Below are positions 1-11,047 of a stretch of 64,000 bases of DNA, in pieces. The translations under genes and the position numbers were made by a program. The DNA is from Devosia soli (lineage in GTDB: Bacteria > Pseudomonadota > Alphaproteobacteria > Rhizobiales > Devosiaceae), in contig NZ_LAJG01000023.1 of NCBI RefSeq assembly GCF_000970455.1, positions 62,001-126,000 of the forward strand. The letters are read 5' to 3'. The notes under the pieces were generated by a model. It did not search any database, was not told the DNA's origin, and saw only the letters and a program-made list of their open reading frames with translations. The stretch's first letter is position 1. The number at the start of each line of letters is the position of its first letter.

Positions 1-327
1 GCCGTCGTAGCCGGCCAGCTCGCCGGATCTATCCCCGATGCGGCAAGCCAGCACGAAGTCATCGTTGCCTATGAACCCGTCTGGGCTATCGGCACCGGTC
101 GCACCCCGAGCAATGACGATATAGCCAAGATGCATGCGAGCATCCGCCAGGCGCTTGTCGAACGGTTCGGTGAGGAAAAGGGCAATTCGATCCGCATTCT
201 TTATGGTGGCTCGATGAAGCCTCTTAATGCGCGTGAGATTCTTGCCATTGATAACGTCAATGGCGGCCTCGTTGGCGGCGCCAGCCTCTTGGCAAAAGAC
301 TTTTACACCATTATCTCCGCCGTATAG
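1..327 (+). CDS. tpiA: Triosephosphate isomerase, C-terminal part (cut by window start)
   Basis: Frame 1 is open from the first base to TAG at 325, giving 108 residues of the C-terminal part of triosephosphate isomerase, which interconverts dihydroxyacetone phosphate and glyceraldehyde 3-phosphate in glycolysis. The active-site motif AYEPVWAIGTG with the catalytic glutamate is visible near residues 22-32. The phosphate-binding elements YGGSMKP and GGLVGGASL follow. The first half lies outside the window, so the start is not seen. It precedes secG and pyrG, and eno lies further on in the same direction. The family assignment is secure from the motifs. Confidence 0.96.
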   Translation, partial: AVVAGQLAGSIPDAASQHEVIVAYEPVWAIGTGRTPSNDDIAKMHASIRQALVERFGEEKGNSIRILYGGSMKPLNAREILAIDNVNGGLVGGASLLAKDFYTIISAV

Positions 328-448
328 CCGAACGGCATTCGCATTAGCCGAGCTGTTGTCGCGAATTTCGCGGCAACGCTCTGGCCTTTGCCGTTTTAGG
401 CGTGTATGACGCCGCATCTTTTATGACTGACGCGAAGACCAAGACCTC

Positions 449-1015
449 ATGGCGAACGTCCTTATTGTTGTCTATCTGCTGATCGTTGTGGCGCTGATTG
501 CCGTCATCCTCGTCCAGCGCTCCGAAGGTGGCGCGCTTGGCATCGGTGGTGGTGGCGGTGGTGGCCTGATGACGGCGCGTGGCTCGGCAAACCTGCTGAC
601 TCGCACGACGGCAATTCTGGCAACCCTGTTTTTCGCCACGGCCATTGGCCTTACGGTCCTCAGCGAACTCGATCGCGGCACCTCGAGCATTCTCGATCGT
701 GCAACGACCACCGAAGATGGCGCCCAGCCGTCCAACGTTCTCGACGCGCTGAACGCCCTCCAGGGCGATACGACTTCCGATCTTCCGGTTCCGGCCGACG
801 CCCAGACCCCCGCAACCTCGACTCCGGCGCCGTCGACGACGACTACACCCGCTGCTCCTGCCACCACGGCACCGGCAGCGACGACTCCGGAATCGACCAG
901 CGACCTGCCTGTCCCGTCCGCTCCGGCAACGCCCGAGGCACCGTCCGAAACGACGACCCCGAGCGCGGCCCCCGCGACCGAAAATCAGCAGCCGGCTCCA
1001 ACGACCGGCAACTAA
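449..1015 (+). CDS. secG: Preprotein translocase subunit SecG with long low-complexity tail
   Basis: SecG is the small accessory subunit of the SecYEG inner-membrane protein-conducting channel. Two hydrophobic segments (about residues 1-23 and 50-72) flank a glycine-rich cytoplasmic loop (GIGGGGGGGLMTARG, about 31-45) and an LTRTT motif, which is the diagnostic SecG layout. At 188 residues it is much longer than the roughly 75-120 usual for the family. The extra C-terminal 100 residues are almost entirely Thr, Pro, Ala and Ser. Long Pro/Ala/Thr tails occur in alphaproteobacterial SecG, but their role is not established. A hairpin terminator follows at 1041. Confidence 0.93.
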   Translation: MANVLIVVYLLIVVALIAVILVQRSEGGALGIGGGGGGGLMTARGSANLLTRTTAILATLFFATAIGLTVLSELDRGTSSILDRATTTEDGAQPSNVLDALNALQGDTTSDLPVPADAQTPATSTPAPSTTTTPAAPATTAPAATTPESTSDLPVPSAPATPEAPSETTTPSAAPATENQQPAPTTGN

Positions 1016-1040
1016 GACGCCGAAAGGCGAAGCCGAAAAA

Positions 1041-1070
1041 GGGGATGGAAACATCCCCTTCTTCTTTTTG
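1041..1070 (+). terminator. Rho-independent terminator after secG
   Basis: A 7-bp perfect stem GGGGATG / CATCCCC with a GAAA tetraloop is followed by TTCTTCTTTTT. It lies 25 bases after the secG stop and before pyrG. Confidence 0.85.
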
Positions 1071-1122
1071 TGTGGAGCGCATGCAGCGTCTCTGCGAATC
1101 GTTTTTGATGTGCTTATGGTGA

Positions 1123-2757
<1,635 letters not shown>

Positions 2758-2816
2758 ACTATCTTGCGGAAGCCGCTTGAACTGGCAGTTCGAGCGCCGC
2801 ATCTTCGGCCATCGTC

Positions 2817-2839
2817 ACCACCGGGCTCGTCCCGGTGGT
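2817..2839. repeat. Dispersed intergenic palindrome (ACCACCGGG type)
   Basis: A perfect 9-bp inverted repeat, ACCACCGGG / CCCGGTGGT with loop CTCGT, lies in the pyrG-DUF4169 gap. The same unit, with one or two base changes and loop CTTGT, recurs at 20574-20596 and twice in opposed orientation at 44786-44850. It is always intergenic, so it is a repeat family rather than a gene-specific terminator. Confidence 0.75.
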
Positions 2840-2912
2840 CTATCGAGCCCGTCTGTACTGCCGGGCAGCCCCGGTATGACCATTCCAGTGGTCGAGAATT
2901 CGGAGAGGATCA

Positions 2913-3089
2913 ATGGCTGAAATCATCAATCTCCGCAGCGCCCGCAAGGCCAAGGCCCGCACCGAAAAAGAAGCGGCGGCCGAAGCCAACCGCATCAAGT
3001 TCGGCCGCACCAAAGCCGAAAAACAAAAGTCCGCCGCCGAAAAGCTGCTCGCTGACAAAAAACTCGACAGTCACAAGCGCGAAGACTGA
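2913..3089 (+). CDS. DUF4169 family small basic protein
   Basis: A 58-residue, highly charged, Lys/Ala-rich protein beginning MAEIINLRSARKAKAR. This opening and composition match the DUF4169 family of small alphaproteobacterial proteins of unknown function. No signal peptide or membrane segment is visible. The lysine/arginine content suggests it may contact nucleic acid or ribosomes, but that is only a guess. Start choice: the ATG follows GGAGAGG seven bases upstream. It stands between pyrG and a convergent serine hydrolase gene. Confidence 0.82.
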   Translation: MAEIINLRSARKAKARTEKEAAAEANRIKFGRTKAEKQKSAAEKLLADKKLDSHKRED

Positions 3090-3212
3090 ACGCTTGGCGC
3101 GTTCACTTTATTCTTCTCCCCATGGGAGAGACGAGCCTGCCCGGGACTTGATCCGGGGTGGCCGAAGACCGGATGGGGTGATTTTGTGTCAAGGCAACGC
3201 CGGGCCTGAACC

Positions 3213-4223
3213 TTAACCCTTCTGCTCCTCACCCCGCACTGCCTCAATAATCTCCCCCAACAGCGCATGCAGCGCATCGCGATGCCCGTTGCCGGCCGAA
3301 GGCGAATTCTCGTCGGACGTCATCACCACGGTCAAATCGAGGCTCGGCACGATATAGAGCATCTGCCCGCCATAGCCCCAGGCATAGCGCACGTCCTCGC
3401 CGCCGATTTCGCGCAGGAACCACCCATAGCCATAACCGTCCCCGGTAAACCGGGAACTGGTCCGTGCCGTCCAGGATTGCTCCACCCAATCTGCACTTAA
3501 AACGCGCGACCCATCCGGCGCCAGCCCACCCGTCCTGTATACCTCGCCAAACGCCAGCAGGCTCCGCGGGCTCATCGCCATCTGGTTGCCGCCGAGATAG
3601 ATCCCCTGCGGATCCCGCTCCCAGCCGCCAATCCCAAAATCATCCACCGAGCCAAACCACTCCCGCGCCAGCGCCAGGCTCGATTCGCCGCCCGCCTTGG
3701 TCAGGATGGCGGAAAGCAAATGCGTCGATCCCGTCGAATAAAGCATCCGTCCGCCCGGATCGGTCTCGAATGGCTGGTCCAGCGCCGCGCGCACCCAGTT
3801 CCGGCTCGCAACCCAGCGCCCATAATTCGGCCCCGAGGTCGGCGCGAGTCCCGCCTGCATCGAAAGCAGATTGCCCACCGTCACGTCATTCAGACGCGGG
3901 TCCGCATCCTCGGGGAAATCATCGCTGAGAAAATCGGCAATCTTCTGGTCGACGCCCTCGATCAAACCCGTGTCGATCGCAATCCCGACCAGCGCCGAAA
4001 CCACAGTTTTGCTCGCCGATTTGATATTGGTCGGATCGTCCACGCTGTTCCCAGCATAGCCGCGTTCGGCGATTACTTCGCCATCCACCGCCACCAACAC
4101 CGTCTCGAGCGGCTCCAGCGTCTCGGCATCTTCAAGAATTGGGGCGAGGTCCACCTCCTGGCCAAAAGCAGAGAGAGGAAAGAGAAATGCGGCGGCGAGG
4201 AGGGCAGGGCGAATAAGGGTCAT
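3213..4223 (-). CDS. Exported serine hydrolase, beta-lactamase/class C fold
   Basis: This 336-residue protein belongs to the serine beta-lactamase-like (class C / EstB type) hydrolases, which act as esterases, peptidases or beta-lactamases. The start at MTLIRPALLAAAF gives a clear signal peptide (about residues 1-22, ending SAFGQ), so the protein is predicted to be periplasmic. The open frame extends 63 codons upstream, but that part looks non-coding. The nucleophile motif SASK (SxxK) and a YST tyrosine motif are present. The C-terminal WGYGGQ stands where HxG or KTG would be expected. Substrate unknown. True antibiotic hydrolysis is not indicated. It is divergent from the MFS gene. Confidence 0.85.
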   Translation of the reverse strand: MTLIRPALLAAAFLFPLSAFGQEVDLAPILEDAETLEPLETVLVAVDGEVIAERGYAGNSVDDPTNIKSASKTVVSALVGIAIDTGLIEGVDQKIADFLSDDFPEDADPRLNDVTVGNLLSMQAGLAPTSGPNYGRWVASRNWVRAALDQPFETDPGGRMLYSTGSTHLLSAILTKAGGESSLALAREWFGSVDDFGIGGWERDPQGIYLGGNQMAMSPRSLLAFGEVYRTGGLAPDGSRVLSADWVEQSWTARTSSRFTGDGYGYGWFLREIGGEDVRYAWGYGGQMLYIVPSLDLTVVMTSDENSPSAGNGHRDALHALLGEIIEAVRGEEQKG

Positions 4224-4423
4224 GCGCCAGTGTTTTCTTGCACTTGAGGCAAAAGTTGGGGAGCGCCGGCCTCGCTGCCCCAAATCCCCGTGATGCCGAA
4301 GGCAAAAATCCTTGCGCGCAACCGTACCCTGCGGTACTGCCGCAGCCAACGAGCACCATCGCGGTCGTTCGGGGATGGAGGCGCGCTGGCTCATAGCCTG
4401 ATTGAAGAACACCCCGGAACACC

Positions 4424-5713
4424 ATGACCATCGATATGCAAACGTCCACGGCTGCCCTGCCGCGGAATTCTGCCCGCCGCGTCCTTGCCGCGAGCATGAT
4501 CGGCACCACGATCGAATTTTTCGACTTCTACATTTATGCGACCGCCGCGGTGATCGTTTTCCCGCAGCTCTTCTTCCCCTCGACCGATACCAATTCAGCG
4601 CTGCTCTCTTCGCTCGCCACCTTCGCCATTGCCTTCCTCGCCCGTCCCATCGGCGCCGCCTTCTTCGGCCATTTTGGCGATAAGGTCGGCCGCAAGGCGA
4701 CCCTCGTCGCCGCGCTTCTCACCATGGGCATTTCCACCGTCCTGATCGGCGTCCTGCCGACCTATGGCCAGATCGGCATTTTCGCGCCGCTCTTGCTCGC
4801 GCTCTGCCGTTTGGGGCAGGGGCTTGGTCTTGGCGGTGAATGGGGCGGTGCCGTTCTCCTCGCCACCGAAAATGCCCCCGAGGGCAAGCGCGCCTGGTAT
4901 GGCATGTTCCCGCAATTGGGCGCGCCGGTCGGCTTTTTCTTCGCGACCACTATTTTCCTTGTCCTCGCCCATTTCCTCGGCGATGAAGCCTTCATGGCCT
5001 GGGGCTGGCGCGTGCCGTTCCTCGCCAGCGCCGCGTTGGTGATCTTCGGCCTCTTCATCCGCCTCAAGATCACCGAAACCCCGGAATTCGCCAAGGCCAT
5101 CGCCAAATCCGAGCGCGTCGAAGTCCCCTTCCTCGACGTCTTCAAGAGCCACAAGCTCAGCCTCGTCCTCGGTACCATGGCCGCGCTCGCCACCTTTGTG
5201 CTGTTTTACATCATGACGGTGTTTTCGCTGAGCTATGGCACGGGAACGCTCAAATATAGCCGCGAGGAATTCCTCATCCTGCAGATGGTTGGCGTCCTCT
5301 TCTTCGGCGCCTTCATTCCCATCGCCGCCGTCCTTGCCGATCGCTTCGGCATGCGCCCGGTCATGATCGGCGTGTCCATCGGCATCGGCATTTTCGGCCT
5401 CATCCTCGCGCCGCTTCTCGGCTCGGGCAATGTCTATGGCGTCCTCGGCTTCCTCTGCATCGGCTTTGCGCTTATGGGCATGACCTATGGCCCGCTCGGC
5501 ACTGCTCTCGCCGCGCCATTCCCCACCGCCGTCCGCTACACCGGCGCCTCGCTCACCTTCAATCTCGGCGGCATTTTCGGCGCCAGCTTCGCGCCCTACA
5601 TCGCCTCCTGGCTCGCCAGCACCTATGGCCTCCACACCGTCGGCTTTTACATGATCCTCGCCGCCGTCATCACCCTCGTCGCCTTCGGCTTCATTCGCCA
5701 GACGGCCGACTAG
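4424..5713 (+). CDS. MFS transporter, metabolite:H+ symporter (MHS) family
   Basis: A 429-residue inner-membrane protein with about 12 hydrophobic segments. The N-terminal signature ASMIGTTIEFFDFYIYATAA and the loop GHFGDKVGRKATL between segments 2 and 3 identify the MHS branch of the major facilitator superfamily, which includes shikimate, alpha-ketoglutarate and proline/betaine permeases. These import small organic acids or osmolytes with protons. The substrate cannot be read from the sequence. The start at ATG 4424 is followed by an in-frame ATG at 4436 that could also serve. The next gene starts about 90 bases downstream. Confidence 0.9.
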   Translation: MTIDMQTSTAALPRNSARRVLAASMIGTTIEFFDFYIYATAAVIVFPQLFFPSTDTNSALLSSLATFAIAFLARPIGAAFFGHFGDKVGRKATLVAALLTMGISTVLIGVLPTYGQIGIFAPLLLALCRLGQGLGLGGEWGGAVLLATENAPEGKRAWYGMFPQLGAPVGFFFATTIFLVLAHFLGDEAFMAWGWRVPFLASAALVIFGLFIRLKITETPEFAKAIAKSERVEVPFLDVFKSHKLSLVLGTMAALATFVLFYIMTVFSLSYGTGTLKYSREEFLILQMVGVLFFGAFIPIAAVLADRFGMRPVMIGVSIGIGIFGLILAPLLGSGNVYGVLGFLCIGFALMGMTYGPLGTALAAPFPTAVRYTGASLTFNLGGIFGASFAPYIASWLASTYGLHTVGFYMILAAVITLVAFGFIRQTAD

Positions 5714-5803
5714 ACGGTGCCAGCTAGACCGCTTGCCGGTTTGGCCATGGCCGTTCCTTATGCTAGGACCGTGCCGGCCAAATCGGCGGGAGGATTTTCC
5801 ATC

Positions 5804-6757
5804 ATGGCACGCGTCGTCGTCATAGGGGCCACTGGCCATATCGGAACCTATCTCGTCCCACGCCTCGTGCGTTTGGGCCATGAAGTCGTCGCCGTCACGC
5901 GCGGCACCTCAAAGCCCTATCTGCCCGACCCAGCCTGGTCGGAAGTCGAAAACATCACCCTCGATCGCGACACCCTGGAGCGCCAAGGCAGCTTTGGCTC
6001 GACCATCGCCAATCTCCAAGGCGATGTGGTCATCGACAATATCTGCTTCACTCTCGACAGCGCCCGCCAACTCACCGAGGCCCTAAAGGGCACGGTCCAG
6101 CATTTCCTTCACATCGGCACCATCTGGACCCACGGCCATTCCGAGGTCGTCCCAACCCCCGAAGACGTAACCAAGCGCCCCTTCGGCGACTATGGCATCC
6201 AGAAAGCCGCGATCGAAGCCTATCTGCTCGATCTCGCCCGCCGCGAAGTCTTCCCCGCGACCATCATTCATCCCGGCCACATCGTGGGGCAGGGCTGGGC
6301 GCCGCTCAATCCCGCCGGCCACTTCGATCTCGCCACCTTCGAAACCATCGCCCGCGGCGAAACGCTCGAACTACCCAATTTCGGCATGGAAACCATCCAC
6401 CATATCCACGCCGACGACATTGCCGCGCTGCTGATCCTGGCCATGACCAATTGGAACGCCTCGGTCGGTGAGGCCTTTCACGCCGTCTCCCCTGGCGCCC
6501 TGACGCTGCGTCACTACGCCAGCGCGATGTATCGGTATTTCGGCCATCAGCCCAACCTCGCTTTCGCTCCTTGGGATGATTGGAAATCGCGCCAGACCGA
6601 ACAAAGCGCCGCCGCCACATGGGAACACATCGCCCGCAGCCCCAATTGCTCTATCGAAAAGGGCAAGCGCCTCCTCGGCTACGCCCCACGCTCCTCCCTC
6701 GCCGCCGTTGAAGACGCCCTCGGCTGGCTCATCGCCAACGGCAAGATCAAAGCCTGA
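5804..6757 (+). CDS. NAD(P)-dependent epimerase/dehydratase-like protein
   Basis: A 317-residue extended short-chain dehydrogenase/reductase. The N-terminal Rossmann motif VVVIGATGHIGTYLVPRL binds NAD(P). A tyrosine and lysine in the order YGIQKAA (about residue 134) form the YxxxK catalytic pair. The start was placed at ATG 5804 because GGGAGG lies 8 bases upstream and the Rossmann strand follows at once. An earlier in-frame ATG at 5717 would add 29 non-conserved residues. The substrate is probably a nucleotide sugar or isoprenoid-like molecule, but this is not decidable here. It may be co-transcribed with the MFS gene upstream. Confidence 0.85.
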   Translation: MARVVVIGATGHIGTYLVPRLVRLGHEVVAVTRGTSKPYLPDPAWSEVENITLDRDTLERQGSFGSTIANLQGDVVIDNICFTLDSARQLTEALKGTVQHFLHIGTIWTHGHSEVVPTPEDVTKRPFGDYGIQKAAIEAYLLDLARREVFPATIIHPGHIVGQGWAPLNPAGHFDLATFETIARGETLELPNFGMETIHHIHADDIAALLILAMTNWNASVGEAFHAVSPGALTLRHYASAMYRYFGHQPNLAFAPWDDWKSRQTEQSAAATWEHIARSPNCSIEKGKRLLGYAPRSSLAAVEDALGWLIANGKIKA

Positions 6758-8128
<1,371 letters not shown>

Positions 8129-8144
8129 TCGGTTTCTTGAAATG

Positions 8145-8178
8145 AAAAAAGCCCGGCGGAAACGCCGGGCTTTTTTTT
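8145..8178 (+). terminator. Rho-independent terminator after eno
   Basis: AAAAAAGCCCGGCG, loop GAAA, CGCCGGGC and eight T form a 14-bp stem including the A/T part. The run of A on the 5' side makes it potentially bidirectional. Confidence 0.93.
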
Positions 8179-8202
8179 GTTTTTGTCACGACCCCCACCT
8201 AA

Positions 8203-8288
8203 CCTCCCCCTGCGAGGGGGAGGGACACATCGAGCGCGCACAATCGCCAGGCAACCACCAACAAATCCCTCCCCCTAACAGGGGGAGG
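8203..8288. repeat. Pair of CCTCCCCCT/AGGGGGAGG palindromes
   Basis: Two copies of the palindrome CCTCCCCCT-N3-AGGGGGAGG lie at 8203-8223 and 8268-8288, separated by 44 bases. An identical copy lies at 11027-11047. Only the three-base loop differs (GCG, AAC, ATC). Looser C/G-rich relatives occur at about 50750-50860 and 52390-52450. These are intergenic REP-like elements with no coding content. Confidence 0.7.
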
Positions 8289-8310
8289 CTAGGAGGGGGC
8301 AATGCCCAAC

Positions 8311-8341
8311 AAAAAGGGCCGCGTTTCCGCGACCCCTTTTC
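8311..8341. terminator. Bidirectional terminator between eno and csbD
   Basis: An imperfect inverted repeat AAAAAGGGCCGCG - TTTC - CGCGACCCCTTTT. On the minus strand it gives a stem followed by TTTTT just after the csbD stop, so it most likely ends the csbD transcript. Confidence 0.75.
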
Positions 8342-8358
8342 AACCAGTCCTGTGGACC

Positions 8359-8541
8359 TTAGTGCTTCAGCGCGTCCCGCGCCTTGTCCTTGAACTCGCC
8401 GGACTTCTGCTGAACCTTGCCAGCAGCCTTGTCGGCCCTGCCTTCGGCTTCAAGTCGCTCGTTACCAGTGACGCGGCCTGCCGCTTCCTTCACTGCGCCC
8501 TTGATCTGATTACCAACGCCTTTAGCTTCGTCCTTGTGCAT
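8359..8541 (-). CDS. CsbD family stress protein
   Basis: A 60-residue, very charged protein with the CsbD repeat pattern: KGVGNQIKGAVKEAAGRVTG followed by KAAGKVQQKSGEFKDKARD. CsbD-like proteins are small, abundant, soluble proteins induced by general stress in many bacteria. Their biochemical function is unknown. Here regulation is visible. A GGAAC-N16-CGTT element, the consensus for the alphaproteobacterial general stress sigma factor EcfG, lies 34-58 bases upstream. A terminator follows directly. The gene is therefore a stand-alone stress unit. Confidence 0.93.
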   Translation of the reverse strand: MHKDEAKGVGNQIKGAVKEAAGRVTGNERLEAEGRADKAAGKVQQKSGEFKDKARDALKH

Positions 8542-8574
8542 CTTTCGCTCCTATCGAAAGTGTTATGCATCAAC

Positions 8575-8599
8575 AACGGACTAACCCAAGCTATGTTCC
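8575..8599 (-). promoter_or_regulatory. EcfG-type general stress promoter of csbD
   Basis: On the minus strand GGAAC (8599-8595) and CGTT (8578-8575) are separated by exactly 16 bases. This matches the GGAAC-N16/17-CGTT consensus of EcfG-dependent promoters. The spacing and the stress-protein target support each other. Transcription would begin near 8565, leaving a leader of about 25 bases. Confidence 0.75.
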
Positions 8600-8631
8600 G
8601 GATCCGAACAAAGACGTGATTGAGACGGCTC

Positions 8632-10107
8632 CTACTGAAACGCCGTCTCTGCAAAGCTTCTTAGCTTCCGCGAATGCAGCCGCTCGGCAGGCTGATCCCG
8701 CAATATTTCCATAGCCCGCAGCCCGATCTGCAGATGCTTGTTCACCTGAGTGCGATAAAAATCCGACGCCATGCCCGGCAGCTTCAATTCGCCATGGAGC
8801 GGCTTGTCGGATACGCAGAGCAGTGTCCCATAGGGCACTCTGAACCGAAACCCGTTCGCCGCGATCGTCGCGCTTTCCATATCGAGCGCCACCGCGCGCG
8901 ATTGGCTCAATTGCCGCACGATCTCCGTCTGGTCGCGCAATTCCCAGTTGCGATTATCGAAAGTCGCCACGGTCCCCGTGCGCATGATTTTCTTGGTCTC
9001 GATCCCCTCCGTCTGGGTAATCTCCTCGACCGCCTGTTCCAGCGCCACCTGCACTTCGGCCAGCGCCGGCACCGGAACGGTCAGCGGCAGATCGGCATCG
9101 AGCACATGGTCCTCACGCACATACGCATGCGCCAAGACATAATCACCGAGCTCCTGTGAGTTCCTAAGCCCGGCGCAATGCCCTAGCATGATCCAGGCAT
9201 GCGGTCGAAGCACTGCGATATGGTCGGTGATCGTCTTCGCATTGCTCGGCCCTACGCCGATATTGACCATGGTGATGCCGCGCCCGCGGTCGCCCACCAG
9301 GTGATAGGCCGGCATTTGCGGCGCCCGCGGTGGCGGATTGCCCGTCACGCCGCCTCCGGTGAGCATATTGTCGGTCGCGACGTTCCCCGGTTCGATGAAG
9401 CGCTGATAGTGCGGGTGCTTCTCGCTCATCCACGCCTTCGCCACTCGGCAAAATTCGTCGATGTAGAACTGATAATTGGTGAAGATCACGAAATTCTGGA
9501 AATGCTCGGCAGCCGTGCCGGTGTAGTGCGCCAATCGGAACAGCGAATAATCGACGCGCGGCGCCGTAAAGGCCGAAAGCGGGTAGGGCCCACCACGCGG
9601 CGGCACATAAGTGCCATTGGCGATTTCGTCGTCCGTATTGGTCAGGTCCGGCGCATCGAACACATCGCGCAGCGGAATACCGAGCGCATTGAGCGCCGCC
9701 CCATCTACATGCTCATGCGGCGGCAGTGCGAAATGCAGCGGAATCGGCGTCTCGCTCTCACCAACATCGATCGTGCCGCCATGATTGCGCAGCAGCACCG
9801 TGAACTGTTCCTGGAAATAGGTTCGGAAAAGGTCCGGCGCCGTCACCGTCGTGCGGTAGATGCCCGGCGTATGAAGATACCCATAGGGCAGGGTACTCTC
9901 GTGCTTGGAATAGCTCGTCGAGCGCACTTCCACCTGCGGATAGCAAGCGCGCACCCGGCCTTCCGGCACCTCTCCCTTCGCCAGCCCATGCAGGTGGTCG
10001 CGGATGAAACCGCAATTGCGATGATAGATTTCGGCAATGCGCGCCCAGGCCGCTTCCGGATCGGTGAAACTTTGCGTTTCAAGGCGGGGCGGTGTGAGTG
10101 TCGTCAT
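8632..10107 (-). CDS. amn: AMP nucleosidase
   Basis: AMP nucleosidase hydrolyses AMP to adenine and ribose 5-phosphate and helps control purine pools. The 491-residue length matches the proteobacterial enzyme. The N-terminal regulatory domain (about 1-180) contains RVRACYPQVEVR. The C-terminal nucleoside-phosphorylase-like domain has YHLVGDRGRGITMVNIGVGP, HAWIMLGHCAGLR, and ALDMESATIAANGFRFRVPYGTLLCVSDKP, with the substrate-binding methionine-glutamate pair. Start ATG 10107 gives MTTLTPPRLETQSF, as expected. It stands alone on its strand, with a 393-base non-coding gap upstream. Confidence 0.95.
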   Translation of the reverse strand: MTTLTPPRLETQSFTDPEAAWARIAEIYHRNCGFIRDHLHGLAKGEVPEGRVRACYPQVEVRSTSYSKHESTLPYGYLHTPGIYRTTVTAPDLFRTYFQEQFTVLLRNHGGTIDVGESETPIPLHFALPPHEHVDGAALNALGIPLRDVFDAPDLTNTDDEIANGTYVPPRGGPYPLSAFTAPRVDYSLFRLAHYTGTAAEHFQNFVIFTNYQFYIDEFCRVAKAWMSEKHPHYQRFIEPGNVATDNMLTGGGVTGNPPPRAPQMPAYHLVGDRGRGITMVNIGVGPSNAKTITDHIAVLRPHAWIMLGHCAGLRNSQELGDYVLAHAYVREDHVLDADLPLTVPVPALAEVQVALEQAVEEITQTEGIETKKIMRTGTVATFDNRNWELRDQTEIVRQLSQSRAVALDMESATIAANGFRFRVPYGTLLCVSDKPLHGELKLPGMASDFYRTQVNKHLQIGLRAMEILRDQPAERLHSRKLRSFAETAFQ

Positions 10108-10500
10108 TGCACATCCTCATCTCGGCGCCTTGGATTCGCGCCGCTTTTAGCCGCTCACTATAGGCACCGCATGACAGCTTCTCAACGGAGCGAGCAGGTT
10201 GAGTATCCTCTTTCACACTTCGGTGAGCCGTACTTTTCTTGCCGCATTTGGCCACCATCTTTCCCCTCAGTTCACTGGAGACGCAAACGACCCATGCACC
10301 GGTGAGCAGGATATGGTCAGCCGCATGTCCCCCAAGCCCTCAACAGCGCGGCGGGCTATGTCCCCCAAGGCCGTCCGGCACTCGTGCCGGGCGGTCTTTC
10401 TTTTTCAGGCTCGGGCAAATCAGTCGTCGGCTTATGGCGGTCGACAATCGCGCTCTGTCTGTGGCAAGCGCAATGTCCAAATGTTTGATTGGAGATCGCC
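10108..10500. other. Non-coding gap with possible small transcript or attenuator
   Basis: This 393-base divergent gap carries no credible gene. Open frames here lack codon bias and any recognisable similarity. It holds the amn promoter region on one side, and on the plus strand a terminator-like hairpin (10371-10405) about 95 bases before the GreA-like start. The hairpin implies that a plus-strand transcript begins between about 10200 and 10370 and can end there. A repeated ATGTCCCCCAAG occurs at 10325 and 10358. Confidence 0.4.
10371..10405 (+). terminator. Terminator-like hairpin in front of the GreA-like gene
   Basis: CCGTCCGGCA - CTCG - TGCCGGGCGG (10 bp with one G-T pair) is followed by TCTTTCTTTTT. 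No plus-strand gene ends upstream of it, so it either ends a small RNA or attenuates the gene at 10501. Confidence 0.65.
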
Positions 10501-10986
10501 GTGAGCGTCGCCTTCACCAAGGAAGAAAGTGCCGAGACCGCCGCCGAATCCGTCCTTCCGGATCGCCCGATTCCACCCGGCCTCAACCTCGTGACCGAAT
10601 CCGGCCTAAAGGCTCTCCACACCCAGCTCGAATCCGCCCGCGCAGCACTCGAAGCCGCCAACGCCATCGAAGACATCAACGAGCGCCGCCGCCAATCCGC
10701 CGTGCCGCTCCGCGACTTTCGCTATTTCACCGAGCGCGTCCGCTCCGCCCAGCTGATCGCCGCACCGACCGACCCATCAAAGGTCACTTTCGGCAGCCAG
10801 GTCACTTTCACCCGCGACGACGGCCGCGAAGAAACCTACCGTATTGTCGGAGAAGACGAAGCCGACCCCAAATCCGGCACGGTCTCCCACGCCTCCCCGA
10901 TCGCCCAGTCCCTCCTCGGAAAATCCGTCGGCGATATCGCAACCCTCGGCAACCACGACCTCGAGATAATCGACATCAAGCTTTAG
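10501..10986 (+). CDS. GreA/GreB family transcription elongation factor-like protein
   Basis: A 161-residue protein with the C-terminal GreA/GreB fold: TFGSQVTFTRDDGREETYRIVGEDEAD, then SPIAQSLLGKSVGDIATL. It has a short N-terminal helical region (ALHTQLESARAALEAANA) in place of the full coiled-coil. Gre factors enter the secondary channel of RNA polymerase and stimulate cleavage of backtracked RNA. This paralogue is shorter at the N-terminus, so it may instead be a Gre-like inhibitor or regulator. GTG 10501 was chosen since GGAGA lies 5 bases upstream. A TTG at 10489 would overlap that site. Confidence 0.85.
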   Translation: MSVAFTKEESAETAAESVLPDRPIPPGLNLVTESGLKALHTQLESARAALEAANAIEDINERRRQSAVPLRDFRYFTERVRSAQLIAAPTDPSKVTFGSQVTFTRDDGREETYRIVGEDEADPKSGTVSHASPIAQSLLGKSVGDIATLGNHDLEIIDIKL

Positions 10987-11026
10987 TCGTCGTCTCCGAC
11001 CGATGCACCAACACCCTCGCTGCGTT

Positions 11027-11047
11027 CCTCCCCCTATCAGGGGGAGG
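11027..11047. repeat. CCTCCCCCT/AGGGGGAGG palindrome, third copy
   Basis: CCTCCCCCT-ATC-AGGGGGAGG is identical in both arms to the copies at 8203 and 8268. It lies between the GreA-like gene and folD. Confidence 0.75.

Noticed and set aside
3130-3180. GGGACTTGATCCGGGG region as another copy of the dispersed palindrome
   Set aside because: The arms do not pair beyond 5 bases and the core differs, so I did not count it as a family member.
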